Positions 18,350 to 28,078 of a stretch of DNA of 64,000 nt are shown in pieces. How positions within the stretch are numbered: position 1 is the first letter of the stretch; each line of letters starts with the position of its first letter. Origin of the DNA: Dehalococcoidia bacterium (GTDB lineage Bacteria; Chloroflexota; Dehalococcoidia; GIF9; AB-539-J10). The DNA is taken from contig PWUU01000074.1 in NCBI GenBank assembly GCA_003562475.1, positions 25,423 to 89,422 of the forward strand, given 5' to 3'. Position numbers and translations under genes: made by a program. The notes under the pieces were generated by a model. The model had not been told where the DNA came from and did not search any database. It saw only the letters and a list, made by a program, of their open reading frames with translations.

Positions 18350-19843
18350 GTGAGCACCCTGCGTCAGAGGAGGCCTCCCCTGCTCTCGAAGTCCCGGTTT
18401 ACGGCCGGGCTGCAATGCCACAAGCGCCTCTACCTGGCATGCTTCCACAATTCACTGGCAGACCCGGTGACGAAACAGCAACAGGTGCTCTTCGACTCCG
18501 GTACTGAAGTCGGAGTGCTCGCGCAGGGCCTCTTTCCAGACGGCAAACTCATCTCCGAGGATTACACAAACCATTCAGGCGCCATGGCCTCAACACAAGA
18601 GGCACTGCGCGCATCCACACCTTCTCCTCTATACGAAGCAGCTTTCGCACATGACGGAGTGAGAATCCGTGTAGATCTGCTCGTTCCCGTGGAGCGGACC
18701 CGGTTCGACATCATGGAGGTCAAGTCGACGAGCAAGGTCAAGGAGGAACATCTCTACGACGTAGGGATCCAATGGTACGTACTCCGTGGCTCTGGCATAC
18801 AGATACGGCATGCCTGTGTTTGTCATCTCAACACTACCTACGTGTACCAGGGAGGCGCATACGACCTGAGCCGGCTCTTTCGGATCGTAGATGTAACCGG
18901 CGAGTGTGAAGCATTGCTGTCCGAGGTTCCTTCACTCCTCGCAGGGATGAGACATGCGCTCGACAGCCTCGAGCCACCGGATGTAAGCCCCGGCAGACAC
19001 TGCATCAGACCGTATCTCTGCGAGTTCTACGGACACTGTCACGCAGGCCAGTCGGAACATCCCACAACACAGCTTCCCCGTGCTGGTGAAAGTCTGCTGT
19101 CTTCTCTCAAAGAAGCAGGAATAGAGGATATCCGGGACATCCCCAGGTCCTTCCCGGGATTAAACGCCCTGCAACGCAGGGTACGCGACTGCGTGGCGGA
19201 TAATCGATTCTACCTTGCTCCATCGTTGGCGGACCAGCTGCGGCAACTTAGCCGACCTGTTCACTTCCTTGACCTGGAGGCATTCAATCCCGCGCTTCCC
19301 CTCTACAAGGGCACACGTCCGTATCAGGTCATCCCATTCCAGTGGTCTGTGCATTCATTGCAGGAGGACGGGAGCCTGCACCACCAGGAGTTCCTGTACG
19401 AAGGAGATAGTACTCCTCAGGAGCCGTTCGCAGAGAGCCTCCTGGCCGCCCTGGGCGACTCGGGACCGGTGCTCGTTTACTCCAGCTATGAGGCCGCGCG
19501 CATACGCGAACTGGCAGAGGCACTTCCCGCACTCTCAGATCGCCTTCGAGCGCTCCTGGGTGGAAGGATGGTTGACATGCTGGAGCTTGTGCGCGCTCAT
19601 TGCTACCATCCGGAGTTTCACGGCTCATTCTCTATCAAGTCGGTCGTTCCTGCACTCATACCACACCTGGGATACGACGACCTTGCCATCGCCGACGGCA
19701 CATTGGCATCGATGGCCTATGCGGAGATGCTGCGACCCGAGACGGCGCAGGAGCGAAAACAGGAGATCAGGGAGAATCTACTCGCCTACTGCGCACGTGA
19801 TACGCTCGCAGTGGTGGAGCTATTCAGGTTTTTCATCAGTTGA
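18350..19843 (+). CDS. DUF2779 protein, PD-(D/E)XK/RecB-like nuclease plus RNase H-like region
   Basis: About 497 residues if started at the GTG at 18350, which follows CGGGAG by eight bases and matches the usual length; the frame is open 100 codons upstream. The N-terminus has SRFTAGLQCHKRLYLAC. A Cas4/RecB-type nuclease core follows, with RFDIMEVKSTSKVKEEH (D...EVK). A cysteine set HCIRPYLCEFYGHC resembles the C-terminal iron-sulphur ligands of Cas4/AddB-type nucleases. The C-terminal half begins VHFLDLEAFNPALP and ends in CARDTLAVVELFRFF, like a DnaQ-type exonuclease. DUF2779 proteins occur singly in many genomes, with unproven roles in DNA metabolism or defence. Confidence 0.75.
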   Translation: MSTLRQRRPPLLSKSRFTAGLQCHKRLYLACFHNSLADPVTKQQQVLFDSGTEVGVLAQGLFPDGKLISEDYTNHSGAMASTQEALRASTPSPLYEAAFAHDGVRIRVDLLVPVERTRFDIMEVKSTSKVKEEHLYDVGIQWYVLRGSGIQIRHACVCHLNTTYVYQGGAYDLSRLFRIVDVTGECEALLSEVPSLLAGMRHALDSLEPPDVSPGRHCIRPYLCEFYGHCHAGQSEHPTTQLPRAGESLLSSLKEAGIEDIRDIPRSFPGLNALQRRVRDCVADNRFYLAPSLADQLRQLSRPVHFLDLEAFNPALPLYKGTRPYQVIPFQWSVHSLQEDGSLHHQEFLYEGDSTPQEPFAESLLAALGDSGPVLVYSSYEAARIRELAEALPALSDRLRALLGGRMVDMLELVRAHCYHPEFHGSFSIKSVVPALIPHLGYDDLAIADGTLASMAYAEMLRPETAQERKQEIRENLLAYCARDTLAVVELFRFFIS

Positions 19844-20014
19844 GTGACCCTGTCGTCCCGGCCTTCTCTGTTGCACATTCCATCGTGCGAGAGCTTTACA
19901 TCATTATCGAATCCGTCTACCATCGCCACAGATTGGATTGCAGGGGCCATCGTCACCCTCACCTTCCCTGCCTGCACATGTCACCTGTAACGCTCTCGAC
20001 GTGAGGAGGGGCAA

Positions 20015-21298
20015 ATGCGGCACACGAAGACACGTGTCCTCGTCCTCATGTGCATCGCGATGCTGCTGGGCTACATGCCCTGGTACAGCTTCTCCGCGGT
20101 CGCTGCCTACCTCGCACAGGACTTCGGCCTCGGCGCAGGCCAGATGGGAGCCATCCTGTCGGTCTTCCAGGTGGGGTATGTCGTCATCGTCGTCTTCACC
20201 GGGTGGCTCGCCGACCGTATCGGACCCCGGAGAGTAGTCGCCTGGGCAACGCTTCTCGCAGCGATCTCGTCCACAGCATTCCTGTTCCTGGCGCGCGACT
20301 TCGCGAGCATCCTTGTGCTCAGGCTGGCTGTTGGCCTCTCGTGCGGCGCCATCTATGCACCGGGCATGGCGTTTCTCTCTTCCTGGTTCTCGCCGAAGGA
20401 GAGGGGAAAGGCCATAGGCGCCTACACAGCCGCTCTCACTGCCGCCTACGGAGGTGGCTACCTGGTAGCGGCACCTCTCGCTGCTGCCCATGGCTGGCGG
20501 GTAGGAATGCTGGGGACATCTATCCCTGTCTTCGTGGCTGCATTCATTGTCTTCTTCCTCGTTCGTGACACAGGACCGAACGAGGATTCGCCGGGCAATT
20601 CAGAATCCCCGCCGACCGCCGACATCGATCCTTCCAGCTACGGCGGTACCAGGCGCACGCTGCTGGCAGCTCAGTTGCTCATATCGCTCGCCTACATGGG
20701 CCACATGTGGGAGCTTTACGCGTTCTGGGGATGGATCGGGCCTTACTATGTGGCAAACGTCCTGCACGCAGGCTACGGTGAAGCACAGGCCGTCTCCATC
20801 GGCGGCATGCTATCCGCACTGGTCATCTTCGCGGGCGTACCCGCAGTCTGGTTTGTCGGGTCGCTCTCGGACCGTATCGGTCGCCTCAAGGCCATCATCA
20901 TCGCATCGCTCGCCAGCCTCATTGTCCAGTGCACATTCGGATTCCTGTTCGGAAGACCCCTCGAACTGGTCGTACTCGTCGGACTGTGGCTGGGTTTCTG
21001 GGTCATTGCCGATTCGGGCATCTACAAGGCAGGGCTCACCGAGTTGGTGAACGCAAATCGACGTTCGCTGGCCCTTGGACTTCAATCTGCTGCAGGCTTC
21101 TCACTAACCGTTGTCTCTCCAATGGTCTTTGGCAATCTTCTCGAGATCACCAACACGAAAGGAATCGACCCAACTACAGCCACGAGCTGGGGGATCCCGT
21201 TCCTCGTGCTCGGACTGGGAGCGCTGGTTGCACCTCTTGCAACCGTGGCGCTGCGCCGCCTGCCAGAGGCGAAGCTGCTCTCGCGGGATCAGAGCTAG
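20015..21298 (+). CDS. Major facilitator superfamily transporter
   Basis: 427 residues with about 12 membrane helices in two halves and a polar central loop (about 180-205). The MFS signature GWLADRIGPRRVVAW lies between helices 2 and 3, and its counterpart GSLSDRIGRLKAIII lies in the second half. The start follows GAGGAGGGG. The substrate cannot be deduced; the closest flavour is oxalate/formate or nitrate-type MFS. Its stop shares CTAG with the convergent small gene on the other strand. Confidence 0.88.
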   Translation: MRHTKTRVLVLMCIAMLLGYMPWYSFSAVAAYLAQDFGLGAGQMGAILSVFQVGYVVIVVFTGWLADRIGPRRVVAWATLLAAISSTAFLFLARDFASILVLRLAVGLSCGAIYAPGMAFLSSWFSPKERGKAIGAYTAALTAAYGGGYLVAAPLAAAHGWRVGMLGTSIPVFVAAFIVFFLVRDTGPNEDSPGNSESPPTADIDPSSYGGTRRTLLAAQLLISLAYMGHMWELYAFWGWIGPYYVANVLHAGYGEAQAVSIGGMLSALVIFAGVPAVWFVGSLSDRIGRLKAIIIASLASLIVQCTFGFLFGRPLELVVLVGLWLGFWVIADSGIYKAGLTELVNANRRSLALGLQSAAGFSLTVVSPMVFGNLLEITNTKGIDPTTATSWGIPFLVLGLGALVAPLATVALRRLPEAKLLSRDQS

Positions 21299-21549
21299 CC
21301 TGCCATCGAAAAACCCGAGACCAGGATCCCAACAATCACAACGGCTGCCACCACGAGGAGAGCCACGCGCAACCGGCCACCAGGTCCAGTCAGACCGCAA
21401 CAACAACCTGAGTCGCTATCAGAAGGCACCGTATCAGCGTCTTCACGCCTCCCGGACTTCCCACCAGGATGGCGGGAGTCCTCGGGATGGCCTGACGCCT
21501 GACCACGTAGCTCCTGGCCGCTCTGGAAATGCCTTCTTTCATCGCTCAT
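21295..21549 (-). CDS. Small tail-anchored membrane protein
   Basis: 84 residues from the ATG at 21549, which overlaps the end of the enoyl-CoA hydratase gene, so it is probably translated by coupling. The hydrophilic N-terminal 55 residues are His/Gly/Asp-rich and include SGCCCG. One C-terminal helix (RVALLVVAAVVIVGILVSGF) would insert into the membrane. No family recognised. The CCC motif just before the helix may be lipidated or bind metal, which is speculation. Confidence 0.5.
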   Translation of the reverse strand: MSDERRHFQSGQELRGQASGHPEDSRHPGGKSGRREDADTVPSDSDSGCCCGLTGPGGRLRVALLVVAAVVIVGILVSGFSMAG

Positions 21550-22342
21550 CGCAGATCTCCTCCGTGCCCCAACGGGGCGTCCGCTTCTCGAGAAACGCCG
21601 CAGATCCTTCTGCAGGCTCCCCGGAAGCATACAATCGCTCGATGAGCTCCGGCTCGGCTGCTGACACATCACCAAACCACGCGGGTGCCGATGCATTCAC
21701 GAGCTTCTTGGCCATACGCATGGCGAGCGGGCCACCCGACCGCATGCGATCAACCACACCTTCTACTGACGGCATTAGCGTCACCGCAGGTACACACATG
21801 TTCGCCAGGTTCATCTCACACGCCTCCGCAGCACTCACCTGCCTGCGCGTCAGGATGAGGTCTTTCGCGTTGGCAGGACCTACCACGGTCACAAGTAGAG
21901 GCGTACAGGCCCAGGAGAAGAAGTAGCCGAGGCTCGTGTTTGGCAGCGACCATGTGGAATCGTCAGCTGCGACCCGGAGGTCACAGGCGATAGCGATCGC
22001 AACGCCCGCGCCTATGCACGCCCCATTCACCGCCGCCACGGTTATCTGCTCCACGTCGCGCAAGCGCTTGACCAGGTCCTGTCCAATACGCTGATGCCGT
22101 CGCGCCGATGCCGGGTCATTCTCTACGGACATCGCATCGCTCTTCAGGTCGACGCCAGCCATGAACGATCTCCCCTCTCCCGTGAAAACGACGAAACGGG
22201 TCTGGTCATCTTCGTCCAGCTGCCGGCACAACGCTATCATCTCACGAAGCATCTGTCCATCCAGCGCATTATGCAGGCGCGGATTATTGAACCTCACCTT
22301 CATGAGGTCACCGTGTTTTTCGACCAGCAGCTTCTCATACAT
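21539..22342 (-). CDS. Enoyl-CoA hydratase/isomerase family protein
   Basis: 267 residues with the crotonase fold. Visible blocks are VRFNNPRLHNALDGQM, FVVFTGEGRSFMAGVDL (oxyanion hole), AAVNGACIGAGVAIAIACDLRVA, and STWSLPNTSLGYFFS where the catalytic Glu positions normally fall. The typical E of GxxE is not obvious (GACIGAG), so it may be an isomerase or a divergent hydratase. A helical C-terminus with AxxxLVNASA follows. It is likely co-transcribed with the 84-residue membrane protein. Confidence 0.85.
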   Translation of the reverse strand: MYEKLLVEKHGDLMKVRFNNPRLHNALDGQMLREMIALCRQLDEDDQTRFVVFTGEGRSFMAGVDLKSDAMSVENDPASARRHQRIGQDLVKRLRDVEQITVAAVNGACIGAGVAIAIACDLRVAADDSTWSLPNTSLGYFFSWACTPLLVTVVGPANAKDLILTRRQVSAAEACEMNLANMCVPAVTLMPSVEGVVDRMRSGGPLAMRMAKKLVNASAPAWFGDVSAAEPELIERLYASGEPAEGSAAFLEKRTPRWGTEEICDER

Positions 22343-22680
22343 GCGCCACGACTCTTATGTACGTCACGGCAATAGCCGCATCATAGTACCACATCACCCA
22401 TCGGAGTACAGCTAACCACGACGCGACAATCAGCCGGTAATTCTCCGGCGACAGGAACGCGCGAAAGGAATCGGGCGCCACGCAGCGCGTCGCAGTTCAG
22501 CCATAGCCGCCATGTCACCCGGCGCAATATCGAGCATCATCACAGGCACGAAGGTAACCGCTCCTCGAAGTCTCGCCGGTCAGCAGAACGATAATAATGT
22601 GCTGCCATACAAGAGGCGGCGCAAGACACTTAGCCTTCCTCACTGCCATTTCCGCGCCAGAGAGCGTAAAATCCTTCCCT
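22343..22680. other. Divergent intergenic region
   Basis: About 340 bp between the enoyl-CoA hydratase (minus) and a CDF transporter (plus). I see no convincing gene; it presumably holds both promoters. Confidence 0.4.
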
Positions 22681-23643
22681 ATGGATAACCAGAGCGATTC
22701 CTCTATCCAGTCCACCAAAGTAAAGGTCGCGAAGACCGCGATCGTCACCATCTCATCGCTCTTTGTGCTCAAGGTGGCAGCTGCCGCCGCCACGGGCAGT
22801 ATCGGGATCCTCGCGGACGCCCTGCACAGCCTCCTCGACCTTTCGGCAGCCCTGATTGGCTACGTCGCCGTGCGTGTTTCTGGAAAGCCCCCGGACAGGG
22901 AGCACCATTTTGGCCACGGCAGGGCCGAGGATATCGCTGGAGCGAGCATTGCCACAATCATATTCATCGCAGCGGGCATTATCGCCTACCAGGCGATACA
23001 GCGGCTTGCAGAAGGTACCGCCGTCCAGATGGTGGAAGCTGGCATCATCGCAACAGGCGTTGCGATCGCGATAAATGTGGCTGTGTCACGGTACGTCCTG
23101 AGAATAGCGAAGGCAGCAGATTCGGTCGCGCTCGAAGCCACGGGGCGCGACCTGATGGCAGACGTGATGAGTTCGGTGGCGGTGTTCATCGGACTGATTC
23201 TCGTAAGAATAACCGGACAGCCCGTGTTGGACCCCGTGGTGGCACTCATAGTGGTGGCGCTCATCGCCCGAACCGCCCACGGCACACTGCGCAAGGCTAT
23301 CAGGAACCTCATGGACACGAAGCTTCCAGAGAAAGAAGAACGCAAAATACGTCAATTGCTGGGACAACATGAAGAAATAGCCAATTACCATAGCCTTCGT
23401 ACCCGGAAGGCGGGCAGTCAGCGTCACGTGGTTGCTCACATTGTCGTCTCGCGCGACCACACTGTTGAAGAGGGCCACCGTATCGCCGAGGAGGTCGAGG
23501 ACCAGATACGGGCCCTCTACAGGGGAACGACGGTGACCGTCCACGTCGAGCCGTGCACGCCCGAGTGTACCGAGTGTCCAGCGCCATGCCGAGAGCACCA
23601 GGAGCATCACAACGCCCGGAGGGGAACTCAACCATCATCCTAA
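22681..23643 (+). CDS. Cation diffusion facilitator (CDF) family metal transporter
   Basis: 320 residues from the ATG at 22681. Six helices carry the CDF signatures: ILADALHSLLDLSAALIGY (HxxxD metal site in TM2), PPDREHHFGHGRAEDIAG, and a TM5 equivalent around EATGRDLMADVMSSVAVFIG, where the usual HxxxD is DxxxD. The cytoplasmic ferredoxin-like domain includes HSLRTRKAGSQRHVVAHIVV and DHTVEEGHRIAEEVE. The C-terminus CTPECTECPAPCREHQEHH is rich in Cys and His and may sense or bind metal. It likely exports Zn, Fe or Mn by proton exchange. Confidence 0.9.
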   Translation: MDNQSDSSIQSTKVKVAKTAIVTISSLFVLKVAAAAATGSIGILADALHSLLDLSAALIGYVAVRVSGKPPDREHHFGHGRAEDIAGASIATIIFIAAGIIAYQAIQRLAEGTAVQMVEAGIIATGVAIAINVAVSRYVLRIAKAADSVALEATGRDLMADVMSSVAVFIGLILVRITGQPVLDPVVALIVVALIARTAHGTLRKAIRNLMDTKLPEKEERKIRQLLGQHEEIANYHSLRTRKAGSQRHVVAHIVVSRDHTVEEGHRIAEEVEDQIRALYRGTTVTVHVEPCTPECTECPAPCREHQEHHNARRGTQPSS

Positions 23644-23720
23644 ACCAGCCGTGTGCACCATCGTTGTACAGATAGCAGTGACATATGCCGGCGGGACCGG
23701 ATGATGTCCAGAGGAGTACC

Positions 23721-23960
23721 ATGGACGACACAGCGTTTCATTATTCCCGCACTCTGCGGATCATCATGGTTCTCGCAATCGTCGTGCCACTACTTGGCAT
23801 CAGTCTTCTCTTGTGGTACTTCTCCTCGGTGGACGTTCCCGAGGCAATCGGCGTCGCAGGCGAGGGAGTGGTCGTGAACGCTGTTCCGAATGATCCGGAT
23901 GCCCACGTCTCTGGTCTTACATTGGCGCCGGACGGCGACGAGCAGCAGGCTGAGATCTAG
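23721..23960 (+). CDS. Small single-span membrane protein
   Basis: 79 residues; the ATG at 23721 follows GAGGAG by a few bases. One helix (IIMVLAIVVPLLGISLLLWYF) is followed by an acidic extracytoplasmic tail (PDGDEQQAEI). It lies about 80 bp after the CDF transporter on the same strand and may be co-expressed. No family recognised. Confidence 0.6.
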   Translation: MDDTAFHYSRTLRIIMVLAIVVPLLGISLLLWYFSSVDVPEAIGVAGEGVVVNAVPNDPDAHVSGLTLAPDGDEQQAEI

Positions 23961-24145
23961 TCGTACAACCCGGCTTCGCCATGGTTCGCAATCGCAACAG
24001 TTCCACATAAGATTCCAAGATTTCCTCCGCAAGATTGCCCTAATCGTAGTTCACGAGTGTTTGACATTCGTATACGAGCACGACTAGAATGTCGCTGCAT
24101 CATGAGACATGCAGGCTGGTGTGCGGGAAGCAACTGACGGGCTTA

Positions 24146-24180
24146 GGCCCTGTTCCATTGTAAAGACAGGGCCCTTCATT
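24146..24180 (+). terminator. Hairpin upstream of ppdK, possible terminator or leader element
   Basis: GGCCCTGT (24146-24153) pairs with ACAGGGCC (24166-24173) around a 12-base loop, followed by a T-containing stretch (CTTCATTTG). It lies about 115 bases before the ppdK start and 185 bases after the preceding small gene. It could end that transcript or attenuate ppdK. The rest of 23961-24289 shows no gene. Confidence 0.5.
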
Positions 24181-24289
24181 TGTCTTGAGGGCGCTGGTTA
24201 ACAGGATAGACCGGAATCCGATTATTCTGGTATTCGCATCGCCGCACCGAGCTCAATACCGGAGCCTGTGGGTTCCAGCAGGAGGATCG

Positions 24290-26989
24290 ATGACCAGAAA
24301 ATACGTGTACTCGTTCGGTGACGGGACGGCCGAAGGCAGAGCAGATCTCAAGGACCTGCTTGGAGGTAAGGGGGCCAATCTCGCTGAGATGGCGCGTATG
24401 GGCGTACCCGTCCCGCCGGGCTTCACTATCACAACTGACGCATGTAACCACTACCTTAAGAACAACAGGACTCTCCCCGATGGTCTTGAAGAAGAAGTGG
24501 AGCAGGCTCTTACAAGCCTGGAGAACGCACGCGGATTGGCCTTCGGTGACAGGGACGATCCTCTCCTGCTGTCCGTTCGATCAGGATCCCGAGTCTCCAT
24601 GCCCGGCATGATGGATACCGTCCTCGACCTCGGGTTGAACGAGGATTCGGTGCGCGGGCTCGCCAAGAAAACGAATAATCCGCGTTTCGCATGGGATAGT
24701 TTTCGGCGTCTCATCAAGATGTACAGCAACGTGGTGCTTGGTGTGCCCGACGCGGTACTGAACAACGTCGAGAACCAGATCAAACATGAGCGAGGCGTAC
24801 GGTTGGATAGCGATCTTCCTGCAGAAGACCTGCCTGGACTCACAGAGTTGCTTCGTGAAGAAGTGAAGAAGTTCTCCGAAAAGGAATTCCCGCTGGACCC
24901 TCGAGACCAGCTCTGGACGGCCATCGAGGCCGTCTTCAACTCGTGGAACACACCCCGCGCCATAGCCTACCGGGAAATGAACGAAATCTCCCACGACCTT
25001 GGCACTGCGGCAACGATTCAGTCGATGGTGTTTGGCAACATGGGCGATGACTGCGGGACAGGCGTGGTCTTCTCTCGAGACCCATCGACGGGCCAGAAGG
25101 TCCTCACCGGGGAGTTCCTGCCCAACGCTCAGGGGGAGGATATCGTTGCCGGCACCTCCACCCCACGTCCAGTCGAAGAGATGCAGGACCTCATGCCCGC
25201 GGCCTACGAACAGCTTGAAGCGATGGCACGGCGACTCGAGAAGCACTTCAAGGATATTCAGGATATCGAGTTCACCGTAGAGAACGGCAAGCTGTGGATA
25301 CTCCAGACCCGCGCCGGCAAGAGAGCGGCACAGGCCTCTATCAAGGTGGCGACAGATCTCACGCGCGAGCGAGTGATGGGCGCGACAGACGCGTTTCTCA
25401 GAATCACACCCCAGCAGCTCGAACAGGTGCTACACCCGATCATCGATCCTGGCGCCAGGCGCGAGGTGGTGGCTCGTGGACTTCCGGCTTCTCCCGGCGC
25501 AGCATCCGGCCGCGTCGCCTTCAACCCGGACGAGCTTATCGAGATGCAGTCAAAGGACGGTGGCTCATACATTCTGGTGAGGTCGGAGACGTCGGCCGAC
25601 GACATCCGCGGCATCAATGCCGCTGTCGGCATTCTCACCACCCGTGGCGGCATCACATCGCACGCGGCAGTCGTCGCCCGCGGTATGGGCAAGTGCTGCG
25701 TGGTTGGTGCCTCCGCCATCGACATCCATGAAGACAAGGATGAGTTCATTGTCGGGAACCGGATTGTCACTAAGGGCGACTGGATCACCATAGATGGCAC
25801 TACCGGCGAGGTAATCATCGGCCAGCTTCCCACGACACGACCCGAGCTCAGCACTGAGTTCCAGGAGCTCATGTTGTGGGCCGACCTTGTAAAGCAGATA
25901 GGCGTGATGACGAACGCAGACACCGCCTCTGATTCTCGCGTCGCGCGTCAGTTCGGCGCGGAAGGAATCGGTCTCTGCCGAACCGAACACATGTTTTTCC
26001 AACAGGACCGCATCGACCACTTCCGCAAAGCCATCCTGGCTCAGGACCACAGCGAGCGCGTCAGCGCCCTCGAGGAACTGCTTCCGTTTCAGAAGAGCGA
26101 CTTCACCGACATCTTCCAGGTGATGGAAGGCCTCCCTGTAACCGTCCGGCTCCTCGATCCGCCACTGCACGAGTTCCTGCCTCTCCCCCACGACGAGGAC
26201 GAGCTGACCGCGCTTGCCAAGCGCCTCCGCCTCCCATATCGTCGTGTTAGAGAGCGTGTGCATGGGCTCGAGCAGTTCAACCCGATGCTCGGCCACCGCG
26301 GCTGTCGTCTCGGAATCACATTTCCCGAGATCTACGAGATGCAGGTCAGGGCCATAATCGAGGCTGCATATGAGCTCATGCGCGAAGGCGTCACCGTACA
26401 GCCAGAGATCATGCTGCCGTTCGTGAGCGCCGAGGAGGAACTGGCTATCCTCCGCCAACTGGTCTTCACTTCGGCAGAGGAAGTCAGATCCAGGATGAAA
26501 TTCCCCGACTCGAATTTCAAGTTTGGCATCATGATAGAACTCCCACGAGCAGCGCTGATCGGGGATCGCCTTGCCCCATACTGCGACTTCTTCTCGTTCG
26601 GCACAAACGACCTGACGCAATCGACCTATGGCTACAGTCGTGACGATATCGGAACATTCCTCACTGCATACGTCGAGAAAGGCATCCTCAAGCAAGACCC
26701 GTTTGTGACCATCGACAGGGCTGCTGTTGGCGAGTTGATGCGAACATGCGTCGAGCGCGGCAAGAGAACCAATTCTGATTTGAAGATCGGTGTGTGCGGC
26801 GAGCACGGTGGCGACCCTGAATCGGTGAAATTCTTCCACCAGATAGGAGTCGACTACGTGAGCTGTTCGCCCTATCGAGTTCCCGTCGCGCGCTTCGCCG
26901 CGTCACAGGCCGCCATCCTCACGAAACGCGAGAGCAACAACGGGCTCATGGAAACGCGCAGCAAGATGATGCCGCCGCTGACCCCCTGA
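24290..26989 (+). CDS. ppdK: Pyruvate, phosphate dikinase
   Basis: 899 residues, full length. It interconverts pyruvate, ATP and phosphate with PEP, AMP and PPi. The ATG at 24290 is placed by GGAGG just upstream. Domains in order: N-terminal nucleotide-binding domain (KGANLAEMARMGVPVPPGFT, SVRSGSRVSMPGMMDT), the central phosphohistidine domain with GGITSHAAVVARGMGKCCV (His458), and the C-terminal PEP/pyruvate barrel with GLCRTEHMFF, LGHRGCRLG, FFSFGTNDLTQ and the proton-donor Cys836 in GVCGEHGGDP. In anaerobes PPDK serves either gluconeogenesis or PPi-linked glycolysis; the direction here is unknown. No regulatory-protein gene is adjacent. Confidence 0.96.
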   Translation: MTRKYVYSFGDGTAEGRADLKDLLGGKGANLAEMARMGVPVPPGFTITTDACNHYLKNNRTLPDGLEEEVEQALTSLENARGLAFGDRDDPLLLSVRSGSRVSMPGMMDTVLDLGLNEDSVRGLAKKTNNPRFAWDSFRRLIKMYSNVVLGVPDAVLNNVENQIKHERGVRLDSDLPAEDLPGLTELLREEVKKFSEKEFPLDPRDQLWTAIEAVFNSWNTPRAIAYREMNEISHDLGTAATIQSMVFGNMGDDCGTGVVFSRDPSTGQKVLTGEFLPNAQGEDIVAGTSTPRPVEEMQDLMPAAYEQLEAMARRLEKHFKDIQDIEFTVENGKLWILQTRAGKRAAQASIKVATDLTRERVMGATDAFLRITPQQLEQVLHPIIDPGARREVVARGLPASPGAASGRVAFNPDELIEMQSKDGGSYILVRSETSADDIRGINAAVGILTTRGGITSHAAVVARGMGKCCVVGASAIDIHEDKDEFIVGNRIVTKGDWITIDGTTGEVIIGQLPTTRPELSTEFQELMLWADLVKQIGVMTNADTASDSRVARQFGAEGIGLCRTEHMFFQQDRIDHFRKAILAQDHSERVSALEELLPFQKSDFTDIFQVMEGLPVTVRLLDPPLHEFLPLPHDEDELTALAKRLRLPYRRVRERVHGLEQFNPMLGHRGCRLGITFPEIYEMQVRAIIEAAYELMREGVTVQPEIMLPFVSAEEELAILRQLVFTSAEEVRSRMKFPDSNFKFGIMIELPRAALIGDRLAPYCDFFSFGTNDLTQSTYGYSRDDIGTFLTAYVEKGILKQDPFVTIDRAAVGELMRTCVERGKRTNSDLKIGVCGEHGGDPESVKFFHQIGVDYVSCSPYRVPVARFAASQAAILTKRESNNGLMETRSKMMPPLTP

Positions 26990-27100
26990 CGAGAGAAACA
27001 GCGAGTGTCCATACGCCAACAGCGCAACCTTGTTCGATGGCGTCTTCTCGCGGGTGTGCATCGTCCCACCGGGGACCTTCACCACACCGCGTTACATCGC

Positions 27101-27609
27101 TCAGGGGTGGTAACACCCTCCGGACGCTTCATCGCGCGATAGATTCGAGGCACGCGCTACCCCGGTTACTGCCTGGGACCGGATGCACTCTATTACAGCT
27201 TCGTTACACCGTATTTTCGTCATGTCATACCGCTCCCGGCAGACAATCCTTTCGAGGGAGCGGCGTCGCGGGCCCAGTTCTCGAGCACGTGCGAGCGCCG
27301 CAGCCCTTGCCGCCTCCTTTTCGTGCGGGCAGCCGAGAGGAACGATGTGATCCACGGTGAAGTAGTCGGGAATGCCCGGCAACTCGCGTGTCTCCATCTC
27401 GGGTTGCCCATCCTGCAGCGTGCCTCACGCGGTCGCGAGGCCAGGGCCCGTGGCACCGGCTGGAGACTGTAGACACAGGTCGCGAGCCTCCATCGCCGCA
27501 ACGCATTGCCGCGAAGGATGCGCGGATACCCTTCCATCACACGTCGATTCTCCGGCGCGATGATAACAACAGGCGCTGCCAGAGAAACGGCTGCCCAGAG
27601 ACACTCCAC
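27101..27609 (-). pseudogene. Nitroreductase family remnant, frameshifted
   Basis: The minus strand carries pieces of a nitroreductase-like flavoprotein in two frames. One frame has AAPVVIIAPENRR, the family's internal APVVI strand. The other has LPGIPDYFTVDHIVPLGCPH, followed by the typical C-terminal RRRSLERIVCRERYD. The connecting part is broken by frame changes around 27390-27520, and the N-terminal FMN-binding block is missing. No intact start exists. I infer a decayed gene; the family call rests on the C-terminal block. Confidence 0.5.
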
Positions 27610-28078
27610 TTAGACGAGGGGGGCACGTGTGCGTGCTTCATCCAGCAGGGAGGCCACCAATCGTGCTACCTCGCGCCTTACGAATTCATCCTCGACAACG
27701 ACGTACACGCATGGCTAACTGTTCGTTGTGGACGGCGCAAGGCAAGCGACATCGAGTGTCATTTCGGCGACTCCACGGGGAACCGGATCCGGCTTGAACC
27801 TCCTGACACTGTGGCGCACCGCAGCAAGATAAGGGAGGTTATCGAATACAGGTGAACCGTCCACTTTCGAGACCCCTGCCTGCATAGCTGACGATGGCGG
27901 GAGTCATTGCGTCTTCTTGTACTGGTGGTGTCCGTGCGTCAATTACGCCTGCCAGCCTGCCCACTCTGGCCCTCTCGTGCACTCCGCCCGGGAGACGCAC
28001 GCCCGGCCATCTCAGCACGTATCTTGAGCACATCTCATCTCGCGTGAGATGTGACCAGGTTCGTACTTCCGTCAGTCT
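27610..28078. other. Intergenic region, no gene recognised
   Basis: About 470 bp between the nitroreductase remnant and a minus-strand gene. Open frames are short and lack ribosome-binding sites. It may contain further decayed sequence that I cannot place. Confidence 0.4.

Noticed and set aside
24185..24289. An extended N-terminus for PPDK from 24185
   Set aside because: The added residues have no family match, and GGAGG directly precedes the ATG at 24290, which begins the canonical N-terminus.
25565..26839. A 424-codon open frame on the minus strand inside ppdK
   Set aside because: It is exactly antisense to a well-conserved enzyme, has no ribosome-binding site and shows no family. High GC third positions create such shadows.
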